In this document: in pieces, positions 43,526-53,501 of the stretch
How the letters are laid out: every line of letters starts with the position of its first letter
How positions within the stretch are numbered: the first letter of the stretch is position 1
NCBI GenBank assembly: GCA_963665785.1
Contig: OY762456.1
Coordinates: 3,844,001 to 3,908,000, forward strand
Origin: UBA7455 sp026713185
GTDB lineage: Bacteria > Pseudomonadota > Gammaproteobacteria > Pseudomonadales > Azotimanducaceae
Direction: 5' to 3'
Length of the DNA stretch: 64,000 bases
Position numbers and translations under genes: made by a program
The notes under the pieces: generated by a model
What the model was told of the DNA's origin: nothing
The model's input: only the letters and a program-made list of their open reading frames with translations
The model's database searches: none

Positions 43526-44064
43526 CCCGGAGTCCCGATCTGTTTGATGACAGGAGACAGTATCTCGCCCCAGACTTCCCGGGTTACCGGGCCCACATGG
43601 CGATAACGAATCACACCGTTCGAATCCACAATGAATGTTTCCGGCGCCCCATAGACGCCAAGATCGATTGCCAGACGGCCTTCATCGTCCACAATACTGA
43701 ATTCATACGGATTTCCGTACCGATTCAGCCAGGCTCTTGCCGCTGCAGATTCGTCATTATAGTTCACACCGATCAGAGGAATGTCTTCCTCACTGCTGAT
43801 ACGCATCAATTCAGGATGTTCCACCAGGCAATTCGGGCACCAGGTGGCCCAGACATTGACCAGCGATATATTGCCCCTGACGGCATCTTCAGTCAGTTCG
43901 CGGTCAGGCCAGTGCAAATCAGCCAGGGCAAATGCGGGGAATGGCCTGTCAATCAATTCCGATGGCAGATAATGGGGATCCCTGAGACCAAAACCAAAGG
44001 CCAGGAGCATCATCAACAACGCGAAAACCAGCAACGGGACAAGGAGTTTTCTGTTCATCATCAT
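43522..44064 (-). CDS. ccmG: Thiol:disulfide interchange protein CcmG/DsbE
   Basis: A 180-residue membrane-anchored thioredoxin: hydrophobic anchor at residues 6-26 and active site WATWCPNC (C76, C79). It supplies reducing equivalents from DsbD/CcdA to the CcmH or apocytochrome pathway. Overlaps ccmF by ATGA. Confidence 0.94.
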   Translation of the reverse strand: MMMNRKLLVPLLVFALLMMLLAFGFGLRDPHYLPSELIDRPFPAFALADLHWPDRELTEDAVRGNISLVNVWATWCPNCLVEHPELMRISSEEDIPLIGVNYNDESAAARAWLNRYGNPYEFSIVDDEGRLAIDLGVYGAPETFIVDSNGVIRYRHVGPVTREVWGEILSPVIKQIGTPG

Positions 44065-46031
44065 GGTTCTGAAGGCGCGCCCTCCGTGACTTCTCTCAGG
44101 CGCCGTGAACGGTAGCGTTTGTCCACCACCGCCAGTATACCTCCCATCGCTATCAACAAACCGCCAAACCAGATCCAGCGAACAAATGGTTTAACGTGAA
44201 TGCGAACAGCCCAGGCCTGTTCACCAATGGGTTCACCCAGCGCCACATACAGATCACGAAATATGCCGGGATCCATATCCGCTTCTGTCATAACACTCCC
44301 GCTGGCGGAATAAACCCGTTTTTCCGGATACAATGTGCTCACAGGTCTGCCCCCGGCAGTCACCAGAAATTCACCCTGGTCCGCCATGTAGTTTGGTCCC
44401 GTGACCTTTTTCATATTCTGAAACGAGAACTCATATTCGCCCATCGTCAGCTTCTCACCAGGCTCCATCCGGACATCATTTTCCGTGCTGAAATACACCG
44501 TACAGCAAACACCGATGATGCTGACAACAATGCCGATATGTCCCAGACACATGCCGTAATATGCCAGTGGCTGCCTGACCAGGGCTTGAATTTTTTTGCG
44601 CTTGTACTTCAGTTTTCCCCACAGGTCGTCAGCCAGATTCAAGGCAATCCAGAAGGCTATTCCGGTGATCAGCACGACCACAGGAATAAATTCGGCAAAC
44701 ACAAGAGACAGTATGCTGACAAATACCATGGACAAGAGAAGATAGACGGCCTGACGCCGTAACTTGAATCCTTCGGCAGTGTTTTTCCAGCGCGAGTGCG
44801 GACTGGGCGCCATCATAACGAACAGGACCATCACCACCGGTACGAATACAGCAGCGAAATAAGGCGGACCCACCGACAGTTTATCACCACCGGTAAAGGC
44901 TTCATAAGCCAGGGGATACAAAGTCCCCAGCAGAACCGTGCCGGTGGCGACCACCAGAAGGAGGTTGTTGACCAGCAGCAGTGCTTCACGTGAAGTCCAG
45001 GTAAATCCAGCGCCGCCCCTGATGCCCTGTGCCCTTACCGCATACAGCGTCAGTGAGCTACCGATTACGATGACCAGAAAGACCAGGATATACATCCCAC
45101 GTTCCGGGTCCTGGGCAAATGCATGAACCGATGTGAGTACGCCTGAACGCACCAGAAATCCACCCAGCAGGCTGAGTGAGAATGCCGAGATTGCCAGTAA
45201 CACCGTCCAGCTTCTGAAGACTCCGCGCTTTTCTGTTGATGCCAATGAGTGTATCAGGGCAGTGCCTACCAGCCAGGGCATAAATGACGCGTTCTCAACT
45301 GCATCCCAGAACCACCAGCCACCCCAGCCCAGTTCGTAATAGGCCCACCAGCTGCCCAGGGTAATTCCCACCGTCAGAAACGCCCAGGCAATGTTGGTCC
45401 ACGGCCGGGACCAGCGCGCCCATGCCGTATCAAGACGACCGCTCCACAAGGTGGCAACGGCAAAGGCAAACGGTACCGCAAAGCCCACATAACCCGAATA
45501 CAGCAGTGGCGGATGTACAATCAAGCCAAAGTCCTGCAGGACTGGATTGAGATCCGCACCATCAGCCGGATACACCGGCAGGGACCTCTCAAAAGGATTG
45601 GAAGTCAACAATAAAAACAGGATAAAACCCGTTGCCAGACCGCCCAGTATGGATAACACCCGGGCGCGCATATCAACAGTCAACTGCTGGCTGAACACAG
45701 CAACCGCAAAAGTCCATGTGGCCAGAACCAGTGTCCACAGCAGAAACGAACCCTCATGAGCTCCCCAAACCGCGGACAACTTGTAATGGTCCGGCAAGGC
45801 GGAATTCGAATTCCGTGCGACATAGTTGACAGAGAAATCATCTGTTGAAAATGCATATCCAAGACTGATAAAGGATACCAGCAGAAAGACAAACAACCCG
45901 GCAGCAATGGAATTGCCGGTATTCATCAATGTCAGGTTACGAGTCTGAACCCCCCAGGCAGGTAGCAGGGTGAGGCTTGTCGCCAGCCCCAATGCAAGAA
46001 TCAGACTGAAGTGCCCCAGTTCAACGATCAC
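44061..46031 (-). CDS. ccmF: Heme lyase CcmF
   Basis: A 656-residue polytopic membrane protein with the WWD heme-handling region (GWGGWWFWDAVENASFMPW) and flanking histidines. Together with CcmH it attaches heme to CxxCH of apocytochromes. The start is a GTG overlapping the ccmE stop (GTGA). Length matches the family. Confidence 0.97.
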   Translation of the reverse strand: MIVELGHFSLILALGLATSLTLLPAWGVQTRNLTLMNTGNSIAAGLFVFLLVSFISLGYAFSTDDFSVNYVARNSNSALPDHYKLSAVWGAHEGSFLLWTLVLATWTFAVAVFSQQLTVDMRARVLSILGGLATGFILFLLLTSNPFERSLPVYPADGADLNPVLQDFGLIVHPPLLYSGYVGFAVPFAFAVATLWSGRLDTAWARWSRPWTNIAWAFLTVGITLGSWWAYYELGWGGWWFWDAVENASFMPWLVGTALIHSLASTEKRGVFRSWTVLLAISAFSLSLLGGFLVRSGVLTSVHAFAQDPERGMYILVFLVIVIGSSLTLYAVRAQGIRGGAGFTWTSREALLLVNNLLLVVATGTVLLGTLYPLAYEAFTGGDKLSVGPPYFAAVFVPVVMVLFVMMAPSPHSRWKNTAEGFKLRRQAVYLLLSMVFVSILSLVFAEFIPVVVLITGIAFWIALNLADDLWGKLKYKRKKIQALVRQPLAYYGMCLGHIGIVVSIIGVCCTVYFSTENDVRMEPGEKLTMGEYEFSFQNMKKVTGPNYMADQGEFLVTAGGRPVSTLYPEKRVYSASGSVMTEADMDPGIFRDLYVALGEPIGEQAWAVRIHVKPFVRWIWFGGLLIAMGGILAVVDKRYRSRRLREVTEGAPSEP

Positions 46032-46486
46032 TCTTTTGAGTCCGCATGGGCTTCTGCAATCACGTCGGCAACTTCTGGCGGCATATATTTCTCATCGTGT
46101 TTGGCCAGTACTTCCCGCGCTGTGAACTCACCATCCTCACTCAACACCCCCCTTGCGACAACACCCTGACCCTCACGAAACAGGTCCGGCAGAATCCCCT
46201 CGTAATGGACCTTGAATTCGGCATCACGCAGATCGCTGACCACAAAACTGACACTCAGGTCCACATCGGACCGCTGGACGCTGCCATTTTGGACCATGCC
46301 GCCGGCACGGATCAATTTACCGACAGGCGCGATTCCTGCAACTATTTCTTCCGGTGAGTAGAACAGATTGATATTTTCATTCAACGCCATCATGGTCAAG
46401 CCAACACCTATACCGGAAAAGACCACCAGAAACGTCACGAGAAAGAGGCGATTTCTACGCTGTGATTTCATTCTGCCAAACTTCAT
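46028..46486 (-). CDS. ccmE: Heme chaperone CcmE
   Basis: A 152-residue protein with an N-terminal membrane anchor and a beta-barrel OB-fold. The covalent heme-binding histidine is H130 in AKHDEKYMPPEV, with Y134 nearby. It passes heme from CcmC to CcmF in the periplasm. Overlaps the ccmD stop by ATGA. Confidence 0.96.
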   Translation of the reverse strand: MKFGRMKSQRRNRLFLVTFLVVFSGIGVGLTMMALNENINLFYSPEEIVAGIAPVGKLIRAGGMVQNGSVQRSDVDLSVSFVVSDLRDAEFKVHYEGILPDLFREGQGVVARGVLSEDGEFTAREVLAKHDEKYMPPEVADVIAEAHADSKE

Positions 46487-46659
46487 TCGTTGTTTTCCCT
46501 TATCAGGCGTCGGCGGTGTTCCGCAATGACCTTACGGCGCATCCTGCCGGGCTGAATAATGTTCCAGGCAAATACCAGCAACGCAAAACCATAGGCACTC
46601 CAGACGAAAGGGCCATAGCCATCCATACTGAGAAACGCACTGAAGCTGTCAAACATCAT
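46483..46659 (-). CDS. ccmD: Heme exporter subunit CcmD
   Basis: Translating between ccmE and ccmC gives a 58-residue protein: MMFDSFSAFLSMDGYGPFVW, one membrane helix (SAYGFALLVFAWNIIQP) and a basic tail (GRMRRKVIAEHRRRLIRENNE without the last part counted separately). This is the standard CcmD layout; it helps release holo-CcmE from CcmABC. Start overlaps the ccmC stop region and its TGA overlaps the ccmE ATG. It is short and easily missed. Confidence 0.93.
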   Translation of the reverse strand: MMFDSFSAFLSMDGYGPFVWSAYGFALLVFAWNIIQPGRMRRKVIAEHRRRLIRENNE

Positions 46660-47434
46660 TGGAACGTATTATCTCCCTGACCCAGTCTGTACGATATTCG
46701 CGATGTAAAATTTCCGTTCTGATCCTGTTTATCCAGGTGCTGCAGAAGAACAGGTAAAAACCCGGTACCATCACCAGCAGCGGCAACCACATTTCCATCG
46801 GCATGGCGGGTTTTGATATTAATGAAAAACTGGAAGGCTGGTGCAGCGTATGCCACCAGTCTACTGAATACCTGATAATCGGCAAATTTATCACACCAAC
46901 GACTGCCAGTAACGCGGCAGCACGGCCAGCTGCAGCGCCCCGGCCTTCCATGGCTGAACGCAGGGCCATGACGCCCGTATACAGGAATAACAAAACCAGT
47001 GTGGAAGTCAGACGCGCATCCCATTCCCACCAGGTACCCCAGGTGGGCTTTCCCCATATTGATCCGGTAACCAGGGCAAGGAATGTCAGCGTAGCGCCGA
47101 CAGGCGCCGCACACTGCAACGCCATATCCGCGAGTTTGATACGCCAGATCAGATAAACCAACCCGGCAGCCGCCATCATCACATAACCGGACTGGGCTAG
47201 AATGGCGGCAGGTACATGAATGTACATGATACGCACGCTGTGTCCCTGTTGATAATCTTCCGGCACAAATCCCAGAGCCCAGACCACACCGGTCGCGAGC
47301 AGAATAGCCGTCAACGCCCAAAGCCAGGGCAACAGACGACCACTGATCTCAAAGAAAAATTTTGGCGAACCCAGTTTGTGGAACCATCGGGCCGCTGTTT
47401 TTACCTCTGGCAATTCTCTGCCTCCGGTTTCCAT
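46649..47434 (-). CDS. ccmC: Heme exporter protein CcmC
   Basis: A 261-residue six-helix membrane protein with the WWD motif GTWWEWDARLT and a conserved HVPAAILAQSGY histidine region. It loads heme onto CcmE. The first 35 residues are longer than in E. coli, so a later start is possible, but the ATG at 47434 fits the spacing to ccmB. Confidence 0.95.
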   Translation of the reverse strand: METGGRELPEVKTAARWFHKLGSPKFFFEISGRLLPWLWALTAILLATGVVWALGFVPEDYQQGHSVRIMYIHVPAAILAQSGYVMMAAAGLVYLIWRIKLADMALQCAAPVGATLTFLALVTGSIWGKPTWGTWWEWDARLTSTLVLLFLYTGVMALRSAMEGRGAAAGRAAALLAVVGVINLPIIRYSVDWWHTLHQPSSFSLISKPAMPMEMWLPLLVMVPGFYLFFCSTWINRIRTEILHREYRTDWVREIIRSNDV

Positions 47435-47450
47435 GCCGTATAAAGAGATT

Positions 47451-48128
47451 CTAACATTTCACAGCTATCTTTAACCCGGCTACTGCGGCCAGTGGCGCAA
47501 ATCCCGTACTGATCGCCAGCAGGGCGCCCAGCCACAGCAACTGTCCGGTATATTCCGAACCGGCAATTGCACTGTCTACCAGAGAAGTACCCAGGATCAG
47601 CAGGGGAATATATAAAGGCAGTATCACAATGGCAGTCAGTACACCGCCATTCTTCAAGCCAAGGGTCAGTGCCGCACCTATGGAACCGAGCAGTATCATC
47701 ACGGGCGTCGCTAATAACAAGGCTATGACAAGCGCCAGTATTCCTTCGCCATTCAAGTGAAACATCAAGCCGAAAACCGGGCTCATGATGGTCATTGGCA
47801 ATCCACTGACTAACCACTGTGCAATGGACTTGCCGAAAATGACCAGGATCAGGGGGCGCCGACCCAGCACAATCTGTTCAATACTGCCGTCATCAAAGTC
47901 TCCCTTGAACATGACATCGATCGATAGCAGCGTGGACAGCAACACCGCCACCCAGATCACGCCAGCGGCAATTTCCGTCAATACAGCAGGTGCGGCGCCA
48001 ATGCCAAGAGGAAACAGGGCAACAACCATGAGGAAAAACATCAATGGATTCAGAATATCCGCAGGTCTGCGGCAGTGTATCAACAGATCCCGTTGAATCG
48101 TTGCCAGCAGAATTCTGATGGCGCTCAC
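47451..48128 (-). CDS. ccmB: Heme exporter membrane protein CcmB
   Basis: A 225-residue ABC-transporter permease with about six membrane segments and the family start ILLATIQRDLLIHCRRPADI. It pairs with the CcmA ATPase. The start is a GTG overlapping the ccmA stop (GTGA). Confidence 0.93.
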   Translation of the reverse strand: MSAIRILLATIQRDLLIHCRRPADILNPLMFFLMVVALFPLGIGAAPAVLTEIAAGVIWVAVLLSTLLSIDVMFKGDFDDGSIEQIVLGRRPLILVIFGKSIAQWLVSGLPMTIMSPVFGLMFHLNGEGILALVIALLLATPVMILLGSIGAALTLGLKNGGVLTAIVILPLYIPLLILGTSLVDSAIAGSEYTGQLLWLGALLAISTGFAPLAAVAGLKIAVKC

Positions 48129-48709
48129 GATGAACCCAGATTGATGATCTGTGAACAGGCAAATGAAACCGGCTGGTGTGAAGCCATAATCACCAGCCCG
48201 CCGGCATCGATATGCTGCAGCATACGGGCTTCAAGAATTTCCACGCCCATTGTGTCAATTGCACTGAACGGTTCGTCAAGAATCCATACCGGATTGTCCA
48301 GCAGAAACAACCGTGCCAGACAGACCCGTTTGCGCTGACCCTGGGACAAGGCGCCGCAATTCACATCTTCATTACCCCGTAGTGCTACAGCCTGCAGAGC
48401 CTCTTCCAACGCCTCCCGGGTAATATCGCAGTTATAAAGTTCCGCCGCCCAGGACAGATTCTCGTACGGTGTGAGCAGGTCTTTGACGCCGGACTTGTGA
48501 CCGACGTACAGGGGATATTCCTCCAATTGCCAGTCTACATCACCTTCATAATCTTCATACAGACCAGCCAGGATTCGCAGCAGAGTGGTCTTGCCGGCGC
48601 CGTTGGCGCCGTTAATAGCCAGGGTCTCTCCAGGACCGCATGTAAAGGACAGTTCCTGGAACAGAACCTGTCGATTGCGCTCGCAGGTCAGGTTTTCAGC
48701 CTGCAACAT
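48125..48709 (-). CDS. ccmA: Heme exporter ATP-binding protein CcmA
   Basis: A 194-residue ABC ATPase: Walker A GANGAGKT (residues 34-41), signature ALSQGQRKRVCLARLF and Walker B WILDEPF. It is the first gene of the ccm operon, and CcmABC uses ATP to release holo-CcmE. All nine ccm genes are present in the usual order on one strand with overlaps between most of them. Confidence 0.95.
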   Translation of the reverse strand: MLQAENLTCERNRQVLFQELSFTCGPGETLAINGANGAGKTTLLRILAGLYEDYEGDVDWQLEEYPLYVGHKSGVKDLLTPYENLSWAAELYNCDITREALEEALQAVALRGNEDVNCGALSQGQRKRVCLARLFLLDNPVWILDEPFSAIDTMGVEILEARMLQHIDAGGLVIMASHQPVSFACSQIINLGSS

Positions 48710-48720
48710 GGAACCAGGAA

Positions 48721-49296
48721 TCAGGTATCACCCTTGGACTCAATGGGCTCGAATTTGAACTTCTGACCACCTATCGCCGCTTCGTACATCAATCCACCCT
48801 GGGCGTGGACAAAAATAGACATTCCCTTGTTATAACCCGTTTCCGCCTGGACGCCGGTGGACGGTCCGGCACTGGCACTCGCCGTATTGCCGGAGGTACC
48901 TGCCTGCGCCTGGGCACTGGCGGTGATCACGACGGCGGAGACAGATGTATCAAATTCGTAGGTTCCCGAAGTAAACTCATCGTAAGCGCGCTTATCCCGT
49001 AGAAAAATAATCTCGCTGAAAACCTGGACGCCCCACTGAAAACCAACAGTGAGTTTGGTCACCGTTACCGTACCCATGACCTCATCATTCACATAGACCT
49101 TGCCTTTACCATGGGCGCCACCCACCAGAAAACCACCCTTTCCGATGGATGGGAAAACGGCATAGCCATAGGAATTCTCAAAAAACGGTTTCACACTGGG
49201 AGAGGATTCAAACAGATCAATCGTTCCATCAAAGTTATCCGCATGAACCAACAGCGGTAATGTCAGGAACACAAACAGTAAATATAAACGAGTCAC
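48721..49296 (-). CDS. SYLF/YSC84-domain lipid-binding protein
   Basis: A 191-residue exported protein with a signal peptide (MTRLYLLFVFLTLPLLVHA) and the SYLF pattern: SYGYAVFPSIGKGGFLVGGA, KGKVYVNDEVMG and VQVFSEIIFLRDKRAYDEF. SYLF proteins bind acidic lipids; bacterial versions are periplasmic or outer-membrane associated and poorly characterised. An Ala/Ser/Gly/Thr-rich stretch near residues 125-150 is low-complexity. Stands directly upstream of ccmA by 11 bases on the same strand, so may be co-transcribed. Confidence 0.88.
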   Translation of the reverse strand: MTRLYLLFVFLTLPLLVHADNFDGTIDLFESSPSVKPFFENSYGYAVFPSIGKGGFLVGGAHGKGKVYVNDEVMGTVTVTKLTVGFQWGVQVFSEIIFLRDKRAYDEFTSGTYEFDTSVSAVVITASAQAQAGTSGNTASASAGPSTGVQAETGYNKGMSIFVHAQGGLMYEAAIGGQKFKFEPIESKGDT

Positions 49297-49353
49297 AGGA
49301 TCACCTTTCTTAATTCAACAGGAAACTAATCAACGGCCTGTGGCGCCCAGTGG

Positions 49354-50346
49354 CTAACACCGGTACACCCGGGTCGCATTACCGTAAAACATGGCGTGTT
49401 TTTCGTCTTCTGTGAAGTCGGCAACTATTTTCTTCATGCCATTCCACAGTACATGGTAGGAAATAGACAACTTATCGACCGGAAAGTTACTTTCAAACAT
49501 GCATCTTTCCGGTCCAAAACAGTCAATAGTATGCAGATAATACTTGCGTTGCGCCTCCACAAATTCGTCAGAAGTTGCTGGTGTTGCACGCTTATCCCAA
49601 CCAAAACCGTTATCCGGCATGGCCATGCCGCCCAGTTTTGCAATGACATTGGGACATTGGGCTATCGCTGCAATGTCTTTTTTCCAGATTTCGTAAATTT
49701 CATCCATCCTGCCCTCATATGCACCCACGCCAAGCGGTGTACCGAAGTGATCAAGAATCATGGTGGTATCCGGAGTCGCTTTAGCCATCGCCAGATATTC
49801 CTGATTCTGAAGGAAGAAATGCCAGGTATCGTAGGTATAGCCGTGTTTACCCAATGTGCGGACACCCGTGCGGAAGTCCTCTCGCGAGTAAGGGCAATCA
49901 CCCCTGCCTGGAATCGTCAGGGTGCCGGTTGTATCTGATGGACCGGCATGGCGAATACCTCTGAACAGACCATTTCCTGCAGCCTCATGAGCCATCAGTA
50001 CCTCTTCCACTGCTTCGCCGAGGCTCATATCGGCAAAGCTCACGATCGCCGCGATAGTTGCCTTGTCCTCTACCCTGGCACTTTCCGCGGCAACTCCGGC
50101 GACGTATTCGGTTTCGCCTATGGGTTTAAGATGCGTTGGACCCTCGGTGCGGTAATTTGACCGGCAATCGATAAAGACAGTTTTTTCGATGTTATGACCG
50201 GATTCCGTGTCGCTCCACAGATCTTCCAATACATAACGTCCCCAGAGTCTCCCTGTTTCCCAGAGATGATGATGGGTGTCGATAATGGGTCTTTCGGGTT
50301 CAATGATTTCTTCCTGAACAGAAGCATGCCAATCATCATTCGGCAT
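49354..50346 (-). CDS. Amidohydrolase family protein (amidohydrolase_2)
   Basis: The 330-residue product starting MPNDDWHASV has a TIM-barrel amidohydrolase start with metal-binding IIDTHHHLW (H25-H27), then a central ILDHFG segment and C-terminal MFESNFPVDK, as in lactonase and decarboxylase members such as those of the fucose and dicarboxylate pathways. The start at 50346 is preceded by AAGGAG. It begins 20 bases after the ankyrin gene's stop on the same strand. Substrate unknown. Confidence 0.88.
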   Translation of the reverse strand: MPNDDWHASVQEEIIEPERPIIDTHHHLWETGRLWGRYVLEDLWSDTESGHNIEKTVFIDCRSNYRTEGPTHLKPIGETEYVAGVAAESARVEDKATIAAIVSFADMSLGEAVEEVLMAHEAAGNGLFRGIRHAGPSDTTGTLTIPGRGDCPYSREDFRTGVRTLGKHGYTYDTWHFFLQNQEYLAMAKATPDTTMILDHFGTPLGVGAYEGRMDEIYEIWKKDIAAIAQCPNVIAKLGGMAMPDNGFGWDKRATPATSDEFVEAQRKYYLHTIDCFGPERCMFESNFPVDKLSISYHVLWNGMKKIVADFTEDEKHAMFYGNATRVYRC

Positions 50347-50366
50347 TGTGTTATCTCCTTGTATTT

Positions 50367-52592
50367 TCATTCTGCGGCCACCGGGTCACGGGTCTTGATG
50401 ACCTCCACTAACATCTCGGCCAGACTCTCATGGCCGCCGGCATAGGCCCACCCGACAGCAGTGCCGTCATAAGTGCTGTCACGAATAGTCGGGTCCGCAC
50501 CACGGTCCAGAAGAAGTTCAACCAGACTGCGATAACCCCCCATTGCAGCCTGATGCAATGCAGTGGTATTGGTGGCCGATTTGAAATTTACATCAACCCC
50601 CGCATCAAGAAACGCCTTCACCAGTTGTTCCTCTCCCAGCATGGATGCACCCAGCAGTGCTTCACCAGGCAGTGTAGCGTCAACATCAATGACCAGAGGC
50701 CGATGATCTCGCACCGCATCGAAAGCCTGTACCAGCAGGCGATACTGCTCATCAGCCTCTGCGCCGGCGGCAATCATCGCACTGGTCATCGCCATGGTCA
50801 GCCCGGCTTCCCTGGGATGACCGCTGCTGGTCATAAGACCGATGGTGTTTTCACCGGGCCCACCACGATAAGTATAGCAGAGCGCATTGGGGTCAGCGCC
50901 CGCTTCGATCAGAATGTCGATAATCTCCAGGGCATTTGCAGGGGTTTTCTGACGTTCTTCTTCAAACCCGTTGGCGCCCAGATAATGAAACAGGGTACAA
51001 CGATGTGGCCGGGATGATCGCGCCCGAATCAATTCCGGATATCCGGCCAACAGTGACCGCAGCGTCTCTGCATCGCCGTTAACCAGGGCATCTGCAGCGT
51101 CCTCAAACACTGCATCAATTCCTGGCGCCGGCAGCATCCGGACGGCCTTGCCCCGTTGATGTTCCAGTAACAGTCTGACTATCCTTCCCTGGTCTGATTC
51201 TACAGTGAGTGCAATATCCAGAGATTTGTCTCCTGCAAAGTTAATGGCGTCCACATTGGCGCCGGCGTTGAGCAACTGTTCACATAACGCCGCGCTGCCG
51301 ATGAGCGTCGACAGATGTAATGGCTGCATACCATCATCGTCCATCACTTCAACATTCATGCCGGCGGCTATCATGGTTTGTGCCGCCTGTTCGTTCCCCC
51401 AGCGGATTGCCCGACACAGCCACAGATGATCAACGGGTTTCAGGTTCGGCAACTCCTGCAGTTTTCTTCCTGCGAAACACCTTCCCATGGCCCGATCCGT
51501 ATCCCTGATACACGCATTGTCCGCGCCGTATTCGAGCAAAATACCGGCCAGGGAAATTCTGTCCAGGCTGATTGCCAACTGCAGTGCCGTCCTGTCACCC
51601 CGGTCCCGGAAATCAATGGAGGCCCCGGCATCAAGCAGACTCCGCAGCATGGTTTCACTGACATCGAGAACGACCGCTTCATGCAGACAACTGCCATCGA
51701 ATCCCCATACACCCATCGTCCAGTTGGGGTCGGCTTCATGCTGCAACAGCAGGTTTACCATGTCCTGGTTGTAATACTGCATTGCCTGGGGCAAGGCATG
51801 ACATTTATGCCAATGCGGTGGGTCGCTATCAAGCAGTAACTCAAGACTTGCCATATCCTGATGCAGTACTGCTTCCCACATCGCACTCCCTTCATACAGT
51901 GTGGGGCCATCATTGATATCTGCGCCTTTTTCCATCAATAACCTGACAAGTTCAGCATTACCGGCATAGCCGACAGCCGCACCCAGGGCCGTCCGGTAAC
52001 CGCGGACAGAATTCATTTCTTTCACTCCGGTGTTGACGTCAGCACCCAGGTCGATCAGAAATTCAGCCAGTTCAATTCGTTGCGTCCTGATATTGTCGTC
52101 ATTGCAACCAAAGCAGCTGGTGCAAAGGTACATCAGGGGCGTACACGCTAATGGACCTGTGGGTTCGTTAATGTTTGATTCATCCACCAGGTTCTGGACT
52201 TCCGGGGAAGCCATACACAATGCCGAAACCAGTGATTCGTCGGTCAAAGTCGGCCGGACAGATAGCACTTGATTGATTGTGAAATCATCACTTGTCAGGC
52301 AGGCATGCACCAGGATACGGATCAGATCATCGGTATCCATTCCCTCAGGTTCGGTTGCCTGTATCATCTCGGACCAACCGGCGTATCCCGCTTCACGGGC
52401 GATCACGAATTGTGTTTCCGGGAGTGTAATGCCCTGTTTGACAATGTCCTGGAATGAACTGGCATTATGCCGGGGAAGCGCGCGTTGGAGACGGGTTACA
52501 GCAGCGACATTACCGCCGTCAAGAGCCTTTTTGAGGACTCCAGCCCGTTCTGTTAACTGCTCAGTAACTGTTTGACTCGAATCAGCTGACAT
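50367..52592 (-). CDS. Ankyrin-repeat protein
   Basis: A 741-residue protein made largely of ankyrin repeats; clear examples are GYAGNAELVRLLMEKGADIN, ISLAGILLEYGADN, GSAALCEQLLNAGANVDA and GYRSLVELLLDRGADP. No signal peptide or membrane segment. Such proteins bind other proteins; large ones are more frequent in host-associated bacteria, though this one shows no secretion signal. It sits immediately upstream of an amidohydrolase, which could be its partner. Confidence 0.9.
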   Translation of the reverse strand: MSADSSQTVTEQLTERAGVLKKALDGGNVAAVTRLQRALPRHNASSFQDIVKQGITLPETQFVIAREAGYAGWSEMIQATEPEGMDTDDLIRILVHACLTSDDFTINQVLSVRPTLTDESLVSALCMASPEVQNLVDESNINEPTGPLACTPLMYLCTSCFGCNDDNIRTQRIELAEFLIDLGADVNTGVKEMNSVRGYRTALGAAVGYAGNAELVRLLMEKGADINDGPTLYEGSAMWEAVLHQDMASLELLLDSDPPHWHKCHALPQAMQYYNQDMVNLLLQHEADPNWTMGVWGFDGSCLHEAVVLDVSETMLRSLLDAGASIDFRDRGDRTALQLAISLDRISLAGILLEYGADNACIRDTDRAMGRCFAGRKLQELPNLKPVDHLWLCRAIRWGNEQAAQTMIAAGMNVEVMDDDGMQPLHLSTLIGSAALCEQLLNAGANVDAINFAGDKSLDIALTVESDQGRIVRLLLEHQRGKAVRMLPAPGIDAVFEDAADALVNGDAETLRSLLAGYPELIRARSSRPHRCTLFHYLGANGFEEERQKTPANALEIIDILIEAGADPNALCYTYRGGPGENTIGLMTSSGHPREAGLTMAMTSAMIAAGAEADEQYRLLVQAFDAVRDHRPLVIDVDATLPGEALLGASMLGEEQLVKAFLDAGVDVNFKSATNTTALHQAAMGGYRSLVELLLDRGADPTIRDSTYDGTAVGWAYAGGHESLAEMLVEVIKTRDPVAAE

Positions 52593-52804
52593 GGGTCATA
52601 TTGTAATGAATGGGGATTTCTGCAGCCAGACGATAATACTCATCCCTGTAGTATCAGGTTCCCGGCCTGGGTTTATTATACACCCGCTGATGGCTGCTAT
52701 CCCCGGACTTCTCAGCCTCTGGCCGAATCGAGGTTGCAATCGCGTTCACTTTTCAATCCGGAACCGGGTAAACTGTCTGCCTTTTCATTCCTTGAGGAAT
52801 AAAG

Positions 52805-53497
52805 ATGCCCGAATACGGCAAGGACAGCCTGGCGCTACTGGACAAGATTCTTGGCGAGGGAGTTGATCACGTTGCATTACTGATGCGCCACTCCGCCAGG
52901 TATTTTCGGGAATCCAAATTGCCGAATGACCCGGAAAATTCATTGACGGAGGAAGGTAAAACCTTTGCCCGCAATATGGGTAAAGCGTTACCCGAAGGCT
53001 TGACAGTACGTGCCTATGCAAGCCCGATTATTCGTTGCCAGCAAACGGCCGAACTGCTACTTGATGGTTATCAATCAGTGGGTGGCAACATAACCCGAAG
53101 CCGGACAATTGAGGCTCTGGGAGCATTTTATATCCTCGATACCACCAAGTGGTTCATGGCGATGCAGGAAGCAGGTGATCAGTTAGAATTTTGCAGGCAC
53201 TGGTTTTCGGGTGATGCTGGTCTCGACATAGTGATGCCTTCCAACCTTGCCGCACATCAGGTCGCCAGGGTCGTCACCGAAAAGCTGAAGTACCCGGTTG
53301 CAAAGCCGCAGGTTGATTTACTCGTAAGCCACGATCTGACACTCTATCTTTTAAAGGATCAGTTGCTGCATCAACCGGCGGACGTATTCGGTCAGGTGAA
53401 ATTTCTGGATGCGTTGGCCTTTTACGCCAGGGACGGAGAATTAATGATACGCAGCCACCACAGTGTTGCCCGTACGCTGTCATTCTCGTTAAACTAA
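52805..53497 (+). CDS. Histidine phosphatase superfamily protein
   Basis: A 230-residue phosphoglycerate-mutase-like protein. The catalytic RH motif is LLMRHSARY (R28, H29) with the second histidine in LLVSHDLTLYLL; the conserved ENSLTEEGKTFARNM and YASPIIRCQQTAELLL strands follow the family. The start has GAGGA eight bases upstream. Substrate is unknown; the family covers phosphatases and mutases. The gene ends four bases before the 161-bp inverted-repeat element. Confidence 0.87.
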   Translation: MPEYGKDSLALLDKILGEGVDHVALLMRHSARYFRESKLPNDPENSLTEEGKTFARNMGKALPEGLTVRAYASPIIRCQQTAELLLDGYQSVGGNITRSRTIEALGAFYILDTTKWFMAMQEAGDQLEFCRHWFSGDAGLDIVMPSNLAAHQVARVVTEKLKYPVAKPQVDLLVSHDLTLYLLKDQLLHQPADVFGQVKFLDALAFYARDGELMIRSHHSVARTLSFSLN

Positions 53498-53501
53498 AAT
53501 G

